The position numbers and the translations under genes are program-made. A DNA stretch of 64,000 nucleotides from Dehalococcoidia bacterium (GTDB lineage Bacteria > Chloroflexota > Dehalococcoidia > DSTF01 > JACRBR01). Under the pieces are notes generated by a model, which made no database searches, was not told where the DNA came from, and saw only the letters and a program-made list of their open reading frames with translations. Positions within the stretch are counted from its first letter, which is position 1; every line of letters begins with the position of its first letter. Shown here in pieces: positions 48,990-58,603 of the stretch. Location: assembly GCA_021462855.1 (NCBI GenBank), contig JAJTXQ010000034.1:58986-122985 (forward strand), in the 5' to 3' direction.

Positions 48990-49385
48990 CCCGCGTGCCT
49001 CACTTCCCACTGCGCTCGACGCTGCGGTCGAGAGATCATAGCAAAGCGACCCCGCGCGGACGCCGCCCGCGCATCCGGAACCACGGCGCATCGCCCGTCG
49101 CGGATGCGGCGTCGCGTTTGAGGATGGCAGCGCGCGGCCCCGGATGCGATCAGGGCTGACCCTGATATTGGCCGGTGGCGCGCGGCGACCCCGCCACCGG
49201 CCCGCCGGGAGCGCGAGGGCGCGCCGCGAATCCGCCGCACACCGATGCGCGTACGTGTAGCGGAACGCGCCCATACGCGTTTCTACTACCTGATGGGCGA
49301 TCGGGACGGCGGCGGCCACAATACTCGTCTGTTATGATTCGCGCGTTCCGCGAGCCGGGCCCGCCACCGGACGGACGCTGATGCC
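48990..49385. other. Divergent intergenic region (importer operon / DUF2298 gene)
   Basis: About 396 bp without a gene. It holds an extended -10 element for the importer (minus strand TGCTATGAT at 49035-49043) and an 11-bp inverted repeat, GGCCGGTGGCG and CGCCACCGGCC (49170-49202, 11-nt loop). A short hairpin CAGGG/CCCTG (49151-49164) is also present, and a TATGAT box (49333-49338) 47 nt before the DUF2298 gene. No RNA gene was recognised. Confidence 0.5.
49035..49043 (-). promoter_or_regulatory. Extended -10 promoter of the importer operon
   Basis: TGCTATGAT on the minus strand, 45 nt before the binding-protein ATG. No clear -35. Confidence 0.5.
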
Positions 49386-52300
49386 ATGAGCGAACAGACC
49401 TCGCCCCTGCGCCACGAAACGTCCTCCGCCGCGCCGTCGGCGCCCGCCGAATCGGCGCCGCCACCCGCGCGGACGCTCAGCCTGCCGGCCGCCACCACCG
49501 CCGATTGGGCGCGCACGCTCACGATCGCCGCACTCGTCGGCATCGTGCTGTTCGCCGGCTACCTGCGGCTGACGCACGTTAACTGGGACAAGACCGGCCC
49601 GGGCGGCCACAGCGCCCACCTGCACCCGGACGAGCGCTTTCTGACACAGATCTCCGTCGACACGCGCGCGCCGAGCAGTCCGCTCAACTTCTTCGACACC
49701 GCCACATCGCGGCTCAACCCGTACAACATCGATCGCGGCAACGGACAGAAGCAGTCGACCTTCGTCTACGGGACGCTGCCGCTGTTCGTGAACAAATTCG
49801 TCGCGGCGAACCTGGGCTGGATCTCGCTCGGCACGCTGGACAACTATGACAACTACGACCAGTACCAGATCACCGGCCGCGCGCTCGCCGGCATCTTCGA
49901 CATCGGCACGCTGCTGCTCATCTTCCTGATGGCGCTGCGGCTGGCAAACGCGCGCGTCGGCCTGCTCGGCGCGCTGCTCTACGCTGGCGCGCCATTCCCG
50001 ATCCAGAACTCGCACTTCTACATCGTCGACCCCTACGTGACGTTCTTCGCCGCGTTCGCCGTGTACTTCGCGATCCGCACGGCGCAGGAGGGTCGCTGGA
50101 CGAACGCTGCCCTCGCCGGCATCGGCGCGGGGTTCGCCGCGGCGACGAAGATCACGGCGGTGTCACTGTTGCCCGTCGTGCTGCTGGCCGTCGGCGTGCA
50201 CGCGTGGCCCGCCGTCCAGCCGTACGTCGCGCCGTGGTGGGCCGGCAACAGCGCCCCCTGGCGCGCCCGGCGCGATGGCCACCGCCTCGATGCCGCGGTG
50301 TTCGGCGCCGTCGGCCTCGCCGCCGTCGCGCTGCTCGCGGCATTCCTCGCGTTCCGGGTGGCGATGCCGTACGCGTTCAACTCGCCGGCGCTCGACGACT
50401 GGTTCGCGTTCCGCCGCGGGAGCCTCGGCCCGATCCCGTTCCCCTACCCCGACATCATGAACCAGCACTGGATCAAGGATCAGGCGGACCAGGAACGGCT
50501 GCTGAGCGGCGACTCGTCGTTCCCGCCCAACGTGCAGTGGATCGGCCGGTCCAAGTGGCTCTGGCCGATGCAGCAGATGGTCGCCTGGGGCATGGGGCCG
50601 GCGCTCGGCATCACCGCGTGGCTTGGACTCGCGTTTGTCGCGGCGTACGCGGTCCGCCGGCGCGAGATCGTGTGGCTCGTGCCGATCGCGTGGGTCGCGG
50701 GCTACTTCGGGTTCATGGGGACGCGCTTCTCGCTGTACATGCGGTACTTCCTGCCGCTGTACCCGGTACTCACGCTGTTCGCCGCCCTGCTCCTGTACCA
50801 GACCTGGCAGTGGGCATCGTCCGAGCGGATGTTCAGCGCGCTCGGCCGTCTCGGCCGGCGGCTCGACGCTTCGCGTCCCGCCGCGGGCGTGCTCGTAAAG
50901 GCGGCGGTCGTCGTCGTGCCCGTCATGACGCTGCTCGCCGGCATCGCGTACTACAACATCTACCGCGCCGAGGTGACCCGCACCGAAGCCTCGCGCTGGA
51001 TCTACGAGAACGTCCCGGAGGGATCGATCATCGGCCAGGAGCACTGGGACGACGGCCTGCCGTACGGCGTGCCCGGTGTGCCGAGGCCGACGTACGACTT
51101 CCGCATGTTCAACAATTTCGAGCCCGACACGCCGGACAAGGTCGAGGAGCTCCTCGCGACGATCGACGAGGTGGACTACATCGTCCTCAGCAGCCGGCGG
51201 CTCTCCGGCACGATCACGCGCGTCCCCGCGGAGTGGCCCGTGACCACGCGCTACTACGAAACGCTCGAATCCGGTGAGCTCGGGTTCGAGAAGGCCGCCG
51301 AGTTCAACTCCTACCCGACCGTGCTGGGCATGGAGTTCGACGACACGGGCTCCGAGGAGTCGTTCACCGTCTACGACCACCCGAAGGTCGTCGTCTATCG
51401 CAAGACCGAAGCGTACACGCCCGACCGCGCGCGTGACGTGCTGAACGCCGACGCGTTCTTCCCCGGCTACGCTGTGCCGCCCGGATACGCCGGCAACAAC
51501 CTGGTCGAGTTCCGCTCCGGCGTATTTGAACGCCAGCGCGCCGGCGGCACATGGTCGAAGATCTTCGATCCGGACGGCTTCGCCAACGACCGCCCGGTGC
51601 TGATCTGGCTGTTGACGATGGAGGCCGCTGCCTTCGCGCTGGTGCCGCTCGCGTTCACGGTGTTCCGGGCGCTGCCCGACCGCGGATTCCTGCTTACGAA
51701 GCCGCTCGGGCTGCTGACGCTGGCGTACCTGGTGTACGCGCCCGCGAGCTACGGCGTCACGGAGTTCACGCGCGGATGGATCATCATCATGCTCGCGCTC
51801 ATGGCCGCCGCCGGCATCGCGACGGCGGCGCTGTGGCGGCGCGACCTGCTCGCATGGCTGCGCGCGCGCTGGCGCTTCCTGCTGTTCGCGCAGGCGCTGT
51901 TCCTGCTGGTGTTCGCCGGCGCGTACTGGCTGCGGATCCAGAACCCCGACCTGTGGCACCCCGGCCGCGGCGGCGAGAAGCCGATGGACGTCGCCTACCT
52001 CAACGGCGTCATCCGCACGACGGACATGACGCAGGGGCCGATCGACCCGTGGCACTCCGGCGGCTACCTCAACTACTACTACTACGGCCAGTTCATCTCG
52101 GCGACGATCACGAAGCTCACCGGCGTTGTGCCCGAGGTGGCGTACAACCTCATCGTGCCGATGTTCTTTGCGTTTGCGGCCGCGGCCGTGTTCTCCGTGA
52201 CATACAACCTGGCCGAAGCGACGCGCGCGCTGATGCGCCGCCGCCCCGGACGCCTGCCCATCGGCGCGGCGGGGCCGGTCGCCGCCGCGCTGCTCGCCGT

Positions 52301-54158
52301 GTTCCTGGTGATGATCGCGGGCAACCTCAAGGCGGTCGAGGTGCTGGAGCGCAACCTCGACACGATCAGCCCGTGGCACTCCGGAGTGCCGGTGCTCGGC
52401 ACGCTCGCGGTGATCGCCGGCGGGTTCAAGGAGATGATCTTCGGCGACGCGTCGTTCCGGCAGGTTGCGTTCAGCTACGACTGGTGGGACACGAGCCGCG
52501 CGATCGACGTCATCAATCCGCGCGACGAGGTGACGCCGATCACCGAGTATCCGTTCTGGACGTTCCTCTTCGCCGACCTGCACGCGCACCTGATGGCGAT
52601 CCCGTTCGCGCTCAGCGCTATCGGCGTGTCGCTCGCTGCCGTGCTGAACTTCACGCGGCTCAATGCCGCCGACGGCGAGCAGACGCCGCCGCGCACGCGC
52701 GAGCTCGCAAGCTGGGCGATGGTCGTGCTGCTGGCGCTGATCATCGGGTCGCTGCGCTGGATCAACTCGTGGGACTACCCGCCGTTCCTGCTGCTCGGCG
52801 CGTCGGCGCTAATCATCGGCGAGCGCGCGAAGGAAGGCCGGCTGACGGTGCGCGCGCTGTCGTACGGCGCGCTCAAGGGCGCCATCATGGGCGCGCTGTC
52901 GTACGCGCTGTTCGCCCAGTTCGCCAAGAACTACAGCCAGTCGTACAACGGCTTCCACCGCTCCGACCAGACGACCGAGCTCGCGGACTTCCTCAGCCAC
53001 TTCGGCATCCTGCTGTTCCTCGTCGCCGGCCTGCTGCTGTTCGGCGCGTACCGGGCGTTGACGCGCGACCGCGCCGTCCGCGGCCTCTTCTTCAGCGGCG
53101 ACCGCCGCCGCGACCCGGAGATGGCCGCGCTCGTCCTCGCGGCGATGACGCTGTTCGCAGTCGTGCTGATCTGGTTCGCGACGACGGACCGCGGCGGCGT
53201 CATCGCCCTGTCCGTCGCGGGGCTCGCCGCGATCGTGCTGCTCGCCGTCCGCGAGTTCCGCAGCCCCACGCCGCTGGCGCCGGTGCTGCTCTTCGTCTAC
53301 GGCATGGCGGCGCTCGGCTTCGGCCTCGCCGGCGGCGTCGAGATCTACACGCTCGACGGCGACATCGGCCGGATGAACACCGTCTTCAAGTTCTACCTGC
53401 ACATCTGGCTCCTGTGGGGGATCGTCGCCGCATACGGCACGTGGTACCTGCTCGCCGTCGTCCGCCCGCACGAAGCGTTCCTGCGGCGTGCGACGGCGCT
53501 CCGCTGGACGCTCGCCGTGGCGCCACGCGCCACGTTCGCCGTCGTCGGCGCGGCGCTCGTGCTGCTCGCGCTCGTCTTCCCGTACTTCGGCACACGCGCG
53601 CGCCTGCACGACCGCTTTGACCCGGCCGCTCCGGCGACCAGCGACGGCCTCGCGTTCATGACCGGCGCCGAGTACAACGACTTCGACGACCGCACCGGCG
53701 TCGGCGGCGAGCACATCCTTCGCGACGACCGCGACGCGATCTACTGGATGCGCGAGCACGTGCAGGGCTCCCCGGTGATCATCGAGGGCTGGGGCCCGCT
53801 CTACCACATGACGAGCCGCATCGCGATCCACACCGGCCTGCCATCGGTGCAGGGCTGGGACTGGCACCAGTCGCAGCAGCGCGTGCGGTTCAACACCGCC
53901 GTCCAGCAGCGCGTCTCCGACATCAAGGTGTTCTACGCGACCGAGGATCCGGAGGTCGCCCTGCAGCTCATCCGCCGCTACAACATTGAGTACGTGATCG
54001 TCGGCGATGTCGAGCGCAACTACTCCCCGAAGGAAGGCATCGAAAAGTTCAACGGCGGCCTCGGCGGCCGCCTCGAGCTGGCCTACGCGAACCCGACGAC
54101 GCAGATCTGGCACGTCATCCCGCGGGAAGAGCTCGAATCGGCGTCCGCCGCCCGCTGA
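49386..54158 (+). CDS. Giant membrane protein: PMT/GT39-like half fused to a DUF2298 half
   Basis: A 1590-aa protein with more than 20 hydrophobic segments. After a cytoplasmic Pro/Ala-rich tail and first TM (about 37-58), GGHSAHLHPDERFLTQISVDT resembles the first external loop of PMT/GT-C enzymes, whose Asp-Glu binds metal and lipid donor. The first half ends in a soluble periplasmic domain (about 530-700). A second set of TM helices (about 740-1430) is the DUF2298 domain, with HSGGYLNYYYYGQFISATITK, NPRDEVTPITEYPFWTFLFADLHAHL in part, and GDIGRMNTVFKFYLHIW. It is presumably a polyprenyl-phosphate-sugar-dependent glycosyltransferase of the cell envelope. Both halves look intact. Confidence 0.85.
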   Translation: MSEQTSPLRHETSSAAPSAPAESAPPPARTLSLPAATTADWARTLTIAALVGIVLFAGYLRLTHVNWDKTGPGGHSAHLHPDERFLTQISVDTRAPSSPLNFFDTATSRLNPYNIDRGNGQKQSTFVYGTLPLFVNKFVAANLGWISLGTLDNYDNYDQYQITGRALAGIFDIGTLLLIFLMALRLANARVGLLGALLYAGAPFPIQNSHFYIVDPYVTFFAAFAVYFAIRTAQEGRWTNAALAGIGAGFAAATKITAVSLLPVVLLAVGVHAWPAVQPYVAPWWAGNSAPWRARRDGHRLDAAVFGAVGLAAVALLAAFLAFRVAMPYAFNSPALDDWFAFRRGSLGPIPFPYPDIMNQHWIKDQADQERLLSGDSSFPPNVQWIGRSKWLWPMQQMVAWGMGPALGITAWLGLAFVAAYAVRRREIVWLVPIAWVAGYFGFMGTRFSLYMRYFLPLYPVLTLFAALLLYQTWQWASSERMFSALGRLGRRLDASRPAAGVLVKAAVVVVPVMTLLAGIAYYNIYRAEVTRTEASRWIYENVPEGSIIGQEHWDDGLPYGVPGVPRPTYDFRMFNNFEPDTPDKVEELLATIDEVDYIVLSSRRLSGTITRVPAEWPVTTRYYETLESGELGFEKAAEFNSYPTVLGMEFDDTGSEESFTVYDHPKVVVYRKTEAYTPDRARDVLNADAFFPGYAVPPGYAGNNLVEFRSGVFERQRAGGTWSKIFDPDGFANDRPVLIWLLTMEAAAFALVPLAFTVFRALPDRGFLLTKPLGLLTLAYLVYAPASYGVTEFTRGWIIIMLALMAAAGIATAALWRRDLLAWLRARWRFLLFAQALFLLVFAGAYWLRIQNPDLWHPGRGGEKPMDVAYLNGVIRTTDMTQGPIDPWHSGGYLNYYYYGQFISATITKLTGVVPEVAYNLIVPMFFAFAAAAVFSVTYNLAEATRALMRRRPGRLPIGAAGPVAAALLAVFLVMIAGNLKAVEVLERNLDTISPWHSGVPVLGTLAVIAGGFKEMIFGDASFRQVAFSYDWWDTSRAIDVINPRDEVTPITEYPFWTFLFADLHAHLMAIPFALSAIGVSLAAVLNFTRLNAADGEQTPPRTRELASWAMVVLLALIIGSLRWINSWDYPPFLLLGASALIIGERAKEGRLTVRALSYGALKGAIMGALSYALFAQFAKNYSQSYNGFHRSDQTTELADFLSHFGILLFLVAGLLLFGAYRALTRDRAVRGLFFSGDRRRDPEMAALVLAAMTLFAVVLIWFATTDRGGVIALSVAGLAAIVLLAVREFRSPTPLAPVLLFVYGMAALGFGLAGGVEIYTLDGDIGRMNTVFKFYLHIWLLWGIVAAYGTWYLLAVVRPHEAFLRRATALRWTLAVAPRATFAVVGAALVLLALVFPYFGTRARLHDRFDPAAPATSDGLAFMTGAEYNDFDDRTGVGGEHILRDDRDAIYWMREHVQGSPVIIEGWGPLYHMTSRIAIHTGLPSVQGWDWHQSQQRVRFNTAVQQRVSDIKVFYATEDPEVALQLIRRYNIEYVIVGDVERNYSPKEGIEKFNGGLGGRLELAYANPTTQIWHVIPREELESASAAR

Positions 54159-54201
54159 CGCACCGGGCGGCACCGGGCCGCTGCCCGCCGCCGTTGCCTG
54201 A

Positions 54202-54207
54202 TACAAT
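54202..54207 (+). promoter_or_regulatory. -10 box of a putative leaderless ffh promoter
   Basis: TACAAT ends 8 nt before the ffh ATG at 54216; no ribosome site in between. Confidence 0.45.
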
Positions 54208-54215
54208 GCCGGTCT

Positions 54216-55547
54216 ATGCTGGAAGGCCTAAGCGACAAGCTCTCGGGCGTATTCGCCAAGCTCGGCTCCCACGGCACCATCACCGAAAAGGACCTCGACG
54301 AAGCGATGCGCGAGGTCCGCATCGCGCTGCTCGAGGCCGACGTCAACTTCAAGGTCGTGCGGCAGTTCATCGCCGCCGTCCGCGAGCGCGCGCTCGGCCA
54401 GGAGGTGCTGAAGAGCCTCACCGGCCCGCAGCAGGTCGTCGGCATCGTCAACGAGGAGCTGGTCAACATCCTCGGCGGAAGCCAGTCGGCGCTGCAGCTC
54501 GCTTCGAAGCCACCGACGGTGCTGATGCTCGTCGGGCTCAAGGGCTCCGGCAAGACGACAACCGCCGCGAAGCTCGCGCTGCACCTGCGCAAATCCGGCG
54601 CCAGGCCGCTGCTCGTCGCCGCCGACCCGTACCGCATGGCCGCCGGCGAGCAGCTGAAGGCGCTCGCCAAGCAACTTGGCATGCCGGTGTACAGCGGCGA
54701 ACAGGGCATGGAGCTCACGGACGTCTGCGCGTCCTCCCTCAAGGAGGCGGCGCGACAGGGCGCGACCGTCGTCATCGTCGACACCGCCGGCCGCTCAACG
54801 GTCGACGGCGAGCTGATGGGCGAGGTGACCGCGATGAGCGCCGCGCTCAACCCGCACGAGACGATCCTTGTCCTCGACGCCATGACCGGCCAGGAGGCCG
54901 TGAACGTCGCCCAGGAGTTTCACGATCGTCTCAACGTCACCGGGATCATCGTCTCGAAGATGGACGGCGATGCGCGAGGCGGCGCCGTCCTGTCGATCCG
55001 CGCCGTCACCGGCCTGCCGGTGAAGTTCATCGGCGTCGGCGAGAAGGCCGACGCGCTCGAGCCGTTCCACCCCGACCGCTTCGCCTCGCGCATCCTCGGC
55101 ATGGGCGACGTCGTCGGACTCATCGAGAAGGCGAAGGACGCCATCAGCGAGCAGGACGTCCAGGCCATCGAGAAGAAGATGAAGGCCCGGACCCTCGACC
55201 TTAATGACTTCATGACGCAGTTCCAGCGCATCAAGAAGATGGGGCCGCTGAACCAGCTGGTGGACATGCTGCCCGGCATGGGCCAGATCAAGCGGCAGAT
55301 GAAGGTGGACAGCTTCGACGACAGCTTCTGGAACAAGGCCGAGGCAGTTGTGTATTCTATGACGCCGGAAGAGCGCAAGCACCCGGAGATCATCAACGGC
55401 AGCCGCCGCAAGCGGATTGCCCGTGGCAGCGGCACGACGCCGCAGGAAGTGAACCAGTTGCTCAACCAGTGGAAGGAGGCGAAGAAGATCATGCAGACCT
55501 TCGCCAACAACCGCTCGGGATTCCTGAACTTGTTCGGAGGAAGGTAG
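54216..55547 (+). CDS. ffh: Signal recognition particle protein Ffh
   Basis: A 443-aa SRP54 GTPase. The N domain (1-90) has [16 protein letters not shown]. The G domain has [14 protein letters not shown] (107-120), [27 protein letters not shown] and [15 protein letters not shown]. The C-terminal M domain (about 300-443) binds SRP RNA and signal peptides ([22 protein letters not shown]). It targets nascent membrane proteins to FtsY. A small deviation is K in GLKGSGKT where Q is usual. It heads ffh-rpsP-khpA-rimM. Confidence 0.97.
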   Translation: MLEGLSDKLSGVFAKLGSHGTITEKDLDEAMREVRIALLEADVNFKVVRQFIAAVRERALGQEVLKSLTGPQQVVGIVNEELVNILGGSQSALQLASKPPTVLMLVGLKGSGKTTTAAKLALHLRKSGARPLLVAADPYRMAAGEQLKALAKQLGMPVYSGEQGMELTDVCASSLKEAARQGATVVIVDTAGRSTVDGELMGEVTAMSAALNPHETILVLDAMTGQEAVNVAQEFHDRLNVTGIIVSKMDGDARGGAVLSIRAVTGLPVKFIGVGEKADALEPFHPDRFASRILGMGDVVGLIEKAKDAISEQDVQAIEKKMKARTLDLNDFMTQFQRIKKMGPLNQLVDMLPGMGQIKRQMKVDSFDDSFWNKAEAVVYSMTPEERKHPEIINGSRRKRIARGSGTTPQEVNQLLNQWKEAKKIMQTFANNRSGFLNLFGGR

Positions 55548-55554
55548 GACCAGC

Positions 55555-55848
55555 GTGTTACGAATTCGACTGCGCCGCGTAGGCAAGAAGAAGCAGCCCC
55601 AGTACCGGCTCGTGGTGGCCGACTCGCGGGCGCCCCGCGACGGCGCGTTCATCGAGACCATCGGGACGTACAACCCGCTGACCAACCCGGCGACGGTCGA
55701 GATCAACGAGGACCGCGCCCGCAGTTGGCTCGAGAAGGGCGCCGTCCCGTCGGACCGCGCGGTCAAGCTGCTCGCCGGCAAGGGGCTCGTCCCGGCGCCA
55801 GTGTTCGCGCCGAAGCCAAAGAAGGAAGAGGCGAAGGCCGACGCCTGA
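55555..55848 (+). CDS. rpsP: 30S ribosomal protein S16
   Basis: A 97-aa protein starting at a [23 protein letters not shown], then [21 protein letters not shown], the S16 signature, and [16 protein letters not shown]. The C-terminal Lys/Pro/Ala tail is longer than the E. coli protein. GGAGGAAGG lies before the start, overlapping the ffh stop region. Confidence 0.97.
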   Translation: MLRIRLRRVGKKKQPQYRLVVADSRAPRDGAFIETIGTYNPLTNPATVEINEDRARSWLEKGAVPSDRAVKLLAGKGLVPAPVFAPKPKKEEAKADA

Positions 55849-55858
55849 GCCACCAACG

Positions 55859-56089
55859 ATGAAAGAACTCGTCGAATACATCGCGAAGTCGCTTGTCGAC
55901 AACCCCGACAGCGTCACCGTGACCGAGACCGAGGAACGCGGCCGCGTCGTCATCCACCTCGAGGTGGCAGAGGACGATTACGGCAAGGTGATCGGCAAGA
56001 ACGGCCGCATCGCACAGGCCATGCGCGCGCTGCTCAAAGTGTCGGCGGTGCGCAACGAGTGCTACGCCTCGCTCGAGATCGGCGACTGA
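55859..56089 (+). CDS. khpA: KH-domain RNA-binding protein KhpA
   Basis: A 76-aa KH protein: MKELVEYIAKSLVDNPDSV at the start and the GxxG loop in DDYGKVIGKNGRIAQAMRALL. Paired with KhpB/Jag in other bacteria, it binds many RNAs and affects ribosome assembly or cell elongation. It lies 10 nt after rpsP and 3 nt before rimM, as in many Gram-positive and Chloroflexota genomes. Confidence 0.93.
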   Translation: MKELVEYIAKSLVDNPDSVTVTETEERGRVVIHLEVAEDDYGKVIGKNGRIAQAMRALLKVSAVRNECYASLEIGD

Positions 56090-56092
56090 CGC

Positions 56093-56746
56093 GTGCCGCA
56101 ACAGCGCGCGGGAGGAACACCACCACGGCGCTCGACGATTCGTCGGGCGCCTTCCGCATCCCGGCAGGCGAGCGCGGAGGCGGCCGCGCCGCCGCCGCCG
56201 CCGGGTCGCGCGAAGCGCCAGCCCGCGCCCCGCGCGAAGCCACAGGCCGTGCCCGACGACGGGTTCGTCGCCGTCGGCCGCGTGCTCGCGCCGTTCGGCC
56301 TCAAGGGCGAACTCAAGGTGCAGAGCCTCACCGACAACCCGCGCCGTTTCGCGCCGAAATCGAAGCTGTACGCAGGCCAGCAACCCGTCACCATCGCCTC
56401 GTCGCGCGAGGCGGGCGGCCACTTGTACGTGACACTCAAAGGCTACGCCGGCCGCACGGCCGCCGAGCGGTTCCGCCACGCCATGCTCCAAGTGCGCGAG
56501 GACGACCTGCCCGCATTGCCCGAAGGCGAGTACTACCGCTTCCAGCTGCTCGGCCTCGACGTGTATGACCGCGCCGGCGTTCGCCTCGGCGTGCTTGCCG
56601 AGATCATCGAGACCGGCGCGAACGACGTCTACCGCATCCACCCGGATGGCGGGCCGGACATCCTTCTGCCCGCGCTCGACGATGCGATCGTCAACGTCGA
56701 TCTCGCCATGCGCCGGATGGTCGTCGACCCGCCGCCCTGGCGCTAG
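56093..56746 (+). CDS. rimM: Ribosome maturation factor RimM
   Basis: A 217-aa protein that assists 16S rRNA 3'-domain processing and binds S19. After a basic Pro/Ala-rich N-terminal extension (1-54) comes the RimM domain (VAVGRVLAPFGLKGELKVQSLTD) and the PRC-barrel (LPEGEYYRFQLLGLDVYD, then LLPALDDAIVNVDLAMRRMVVDPP). It starts at a GTG 3 nt after khpA. A later in-frame start (GTG in AVPDDG, near residue 53) could remove the extension. trmD and rplS, the usual next genes, are absent here. Confidence 0.92.
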   Translation: MPQQRAGGTPPRRSTIRRAPSASRQASAEAAAPPPPPGRAKRQPAPRAKPQAVPDDGFVAVGRVLAPFGLKGELKVQSLTDNPRRFAPKSKLYAGQQPVTIASSREAGGHLYVTLKGYAGRTAAERFRHAMLQVREDDLPALPEGEYYRFQLLGLDVYDRAGVRLGVLAEIIETGANDVYRIHPDGGPDILLPALDDAIVNVDLAMRRMVVDPPPWR

Positions 56747-56752
56747 CCAGCG

Positions 56753-56782
56753 TTGAGGCTGCCCGCGCGCGGCCGGTATACT
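56753..56782 (+). promoter_or_regulatory. tRNA-Ala promoter
   Basis: TTGAGG (56753-56758) and TATACT (56777-56782) are 18 bp apart, ending 11 nt before the tRNA. Confidence 0.6.
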
Positions 56783-56793
56783 GCGCGGAGTCT

Positions 56794-56869
<76 letters not shown>

Positions 56870-56879
56870 GCCGCATCTC

Positions 56880-56905
56880 ACGCCCCCGTCGCGCGACGGG
56901 GGCGT
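56880..56905 (+). terminator. Terminator-like palindrome after tRNA-Ala
   Basis: A near-perfect palindrome, ACGCCCCCGTCGC and GCGACGGGGGCGT, followed by CCTCAT rather than a T-run. It starts 11 nt after the tRNA. Confidence 0.6.
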
Positions 56906-56969
56906 CCTCATCGGCCGCGGATGACCCGCGTGCTCGACAGCCTGCGCCCGCGCATGCGAGAATCGCCGC

Positions 56970-57743
56970 GTGACGGAACGGCCCCTGGTCCGCATCGCGC
57001 ACCGCGGCGGCGGTGTGCTCGCTCCCGAGAACTCGATCGCCGGCATCGAGCAGTCGCTTGCCCTCGCCCTGGAGATGATCGAGGTGGACGTCCGGCGCAC
57101 GCTCGACGGGGCGCTCGTGCTGTCACACGATCCGGCGCCGCGCGGCAGCGCGGTCGCCGTGCGCGCCTCGACGCTCGCCGAGCTGCGCGCCGCGCGCGAG
57201 CCGATCGCTACGCTCGATGAGGCGTTGGAGGCCGCCCGCGGCCGCGCGCGCCTCAACCTCGACATCAAGGAGCCGGACATCGCCGACGACGTGATGGCGC
57301 GCGTGTGCGCGCACGGCGCCGAGGAAGCGTGCATCGTCAGCAGCCTCGAGACGCAGGCGCTGGCCCGCTTCGCCGAGATCGCGCCATCACTCCCGCGATT
57401 TCTCTCATACCCGAAGGATTACGGTAACGCGTCGCGGAAGGCGTACATGACGCCCGCGGTCAACGCCGCCGTCGCGCTCATGCGCATGACACTGCCCCGC
57501 CGGCTGCGCGGGATGATCGGGCCGCTCCCCGGAGCCAGCGCCACGATCTTCCACAAGCTCGTGACGCCGCGGCTCGTCGGCATGGCGCACGGGCTCGGCG
57601 TGTCGCTCTACACGTGGACCGTCGACGACCTCGATGACATGCGGCGGCTCGTGGCGCTGGGCGTGGACGGGATCACCAGCAACCGCCCGGACCTGCTCGC
57701 GCAGCTCCCGCGCGTGGCGCCTGCTCCCGCCCGCTCGCGTTAG
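56970..57743 (+). CDS. Glycerophosphodiester phosphodiesterase
   Basis: A 257-aa TIM-barrel GDPD enzyme: VRIAHRGGGVLAPENSIAG (catalytic His11-Arg12, then PEN), MIEVDVRRTLDGALVLSHDP (metal ligands Glu, Asp; second His), LNLDIKEP, and the C-terminal VSLYTWTVDDLDDMRRLVALGVDGITSNRPD. It cleaves glycerophosphodiesters into glycerol-3-phosphate and an alcohol. No signal peptide. It begins at a GTG 6 nt after a GAGAAT box. Its stop shares CTAG with the convergent CoA-transferase gene (57740-57743). Confidence 0.9.
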   Translation: MTERPLVRIAHRGGGVLAPENSIAGIEQSLALALEMIEVDVRRTLDGALVLSHDPAPRGSAVAVRASTLAELRAAREPIATLDEALEAARGRARLNLDIKEPDIADDVMARVCAHGAEEACIVSSLETQALARFAEIAPSLPRFLSYPKDYGNASRKAYMTPAVNAAVALMRMTLPRRLRGMIGPLPGASATIFHKLVTPRLVGMAHGLGVSLYTWTVDDLDDMRRLVALGVDGITSNRPDLLAQLPRVAPAPARSR

Positions 57744-58603
57744 CTCGTCGCAGCGACCTCGGCGCCGGCGCGCCGGAAGCCGCCGCCCGCGACCTCCTCG
57801 ATCGTGATCCACGCGCCGCTGATGGTGCGGCCCGTCGGATCGACGTCCGTGCGCAGCACGGTGAGTTCCTCCTCCGTCGGCGGGTCGAGCGATGCGATCT
57901 CGTCGGCGATCACCGGCGCGAAGTCCATGTCCGCCAGCACCTCATCGACGCTGCTCCACGGGGCGACGGCGATCAGCTTCATCCGCCGCGTCTCCTCGTC
58001 GAACCCGAACACCGCGCGCTCCGTGATCACGCGGTACGGCCCCGTTTCGGCCGGCAGTCCCGCGCGCTCGCGCGCGCCCGGCGTGCCATCGAGAAACCCC
58101 GGCGACGAGACGAAGTCGCACGTCCGCACGAATTTCCGCTTCTCGAGCCGCGTCATGACGATCGTCCGCCAGCACAGCGACGCGATCTCGTTCGCGCCGC
58201 CCGGCCCGCCGAAGCGCCGCGCTGGCCGGTCGTAGTCCTCGCCGAGGAACGTCGAGTTGAAGTTGCCGTACTCGTCGACCTGCACCGCGGCCAGGACGCC
58301 GTAGTCGATGTACCCGAGCCCCGCGTGGAAATCGACGGTGTTCATGTCCGTCCACGCAGCCGCGCGGCTCGACGACAGCCCCGCGCCGATCATGAATGGC
58401 GGCGTCGGCATCGGCATCTGCGGGGCGATGGTGCCGTCTTCGACGACATAGGCGATCTCGGGCGTGCGCAGCCGCTTCGACAGCAGGATGGCGAGCAGCG
58501 GCGGCCCGCCGATCGCGACGAAGTACAGCCGGTCCTCCTCCATCATCCGCGACGCATAGACGATCGAAGCCTCGTTTGTGGTGAAGGCGAGCGCGGCGGT
58601 CAT
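57740..58603 (-). CDS. Class I CoA-transferase, subunit B (glutaconate/IpdB-like)
   Basis: A 287-aa subunit: FTTNEASIVYASRMMEEDRLYFVAIGGPPLLAILL (in two stretches), PEIAYVVEDGTIAPQMP with Glu55 at the place of the catalytic Glu of the S-E-N-G motif, and GLGYIDYGVLAAVQVDEYGNFNSTFLGEDY. Members transfer CoA between short or aromatic acids, or (IpdAB) hydrolyse ring-opened steroid CoA esters. It is paired with subunit A by an ATGA overlap. Substrate not predictable. Confidence 0.85.
   Translation of the reverse strand: MTAALAFTTNEASIVYASRMMEEDRLYFVAIGGPPLLAILLSKRLRTPEIAYVVEDGTIAPQMPMPTPPFMIGAGLSSSRAAAWTDMNTVDFHAGLGYIDYGVLAAVQVDEYGNFNSTFLGEDYDRPARRFGGPGGANEIASLCWRTIVMTRLEKRKFVRTCDFVSSPGFLDGTPGARERAGLPAETGPYRVITERAVFGFDEETRRMKLIAVAPWSSVDEVLADMDFAPVIADEIASLDPPTEEELTVLRTDVDPTGRTISGAWITIEEVAGGGFRRAGAEVAATS

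Noticed and set aside
50163..52589. 808-aa open frame on the minus strand
   Set aside because: Antisense shadow of the DUF2298 fusion gene, with composition dominated by Arg, Val, His and Asp and no recognisable motif.
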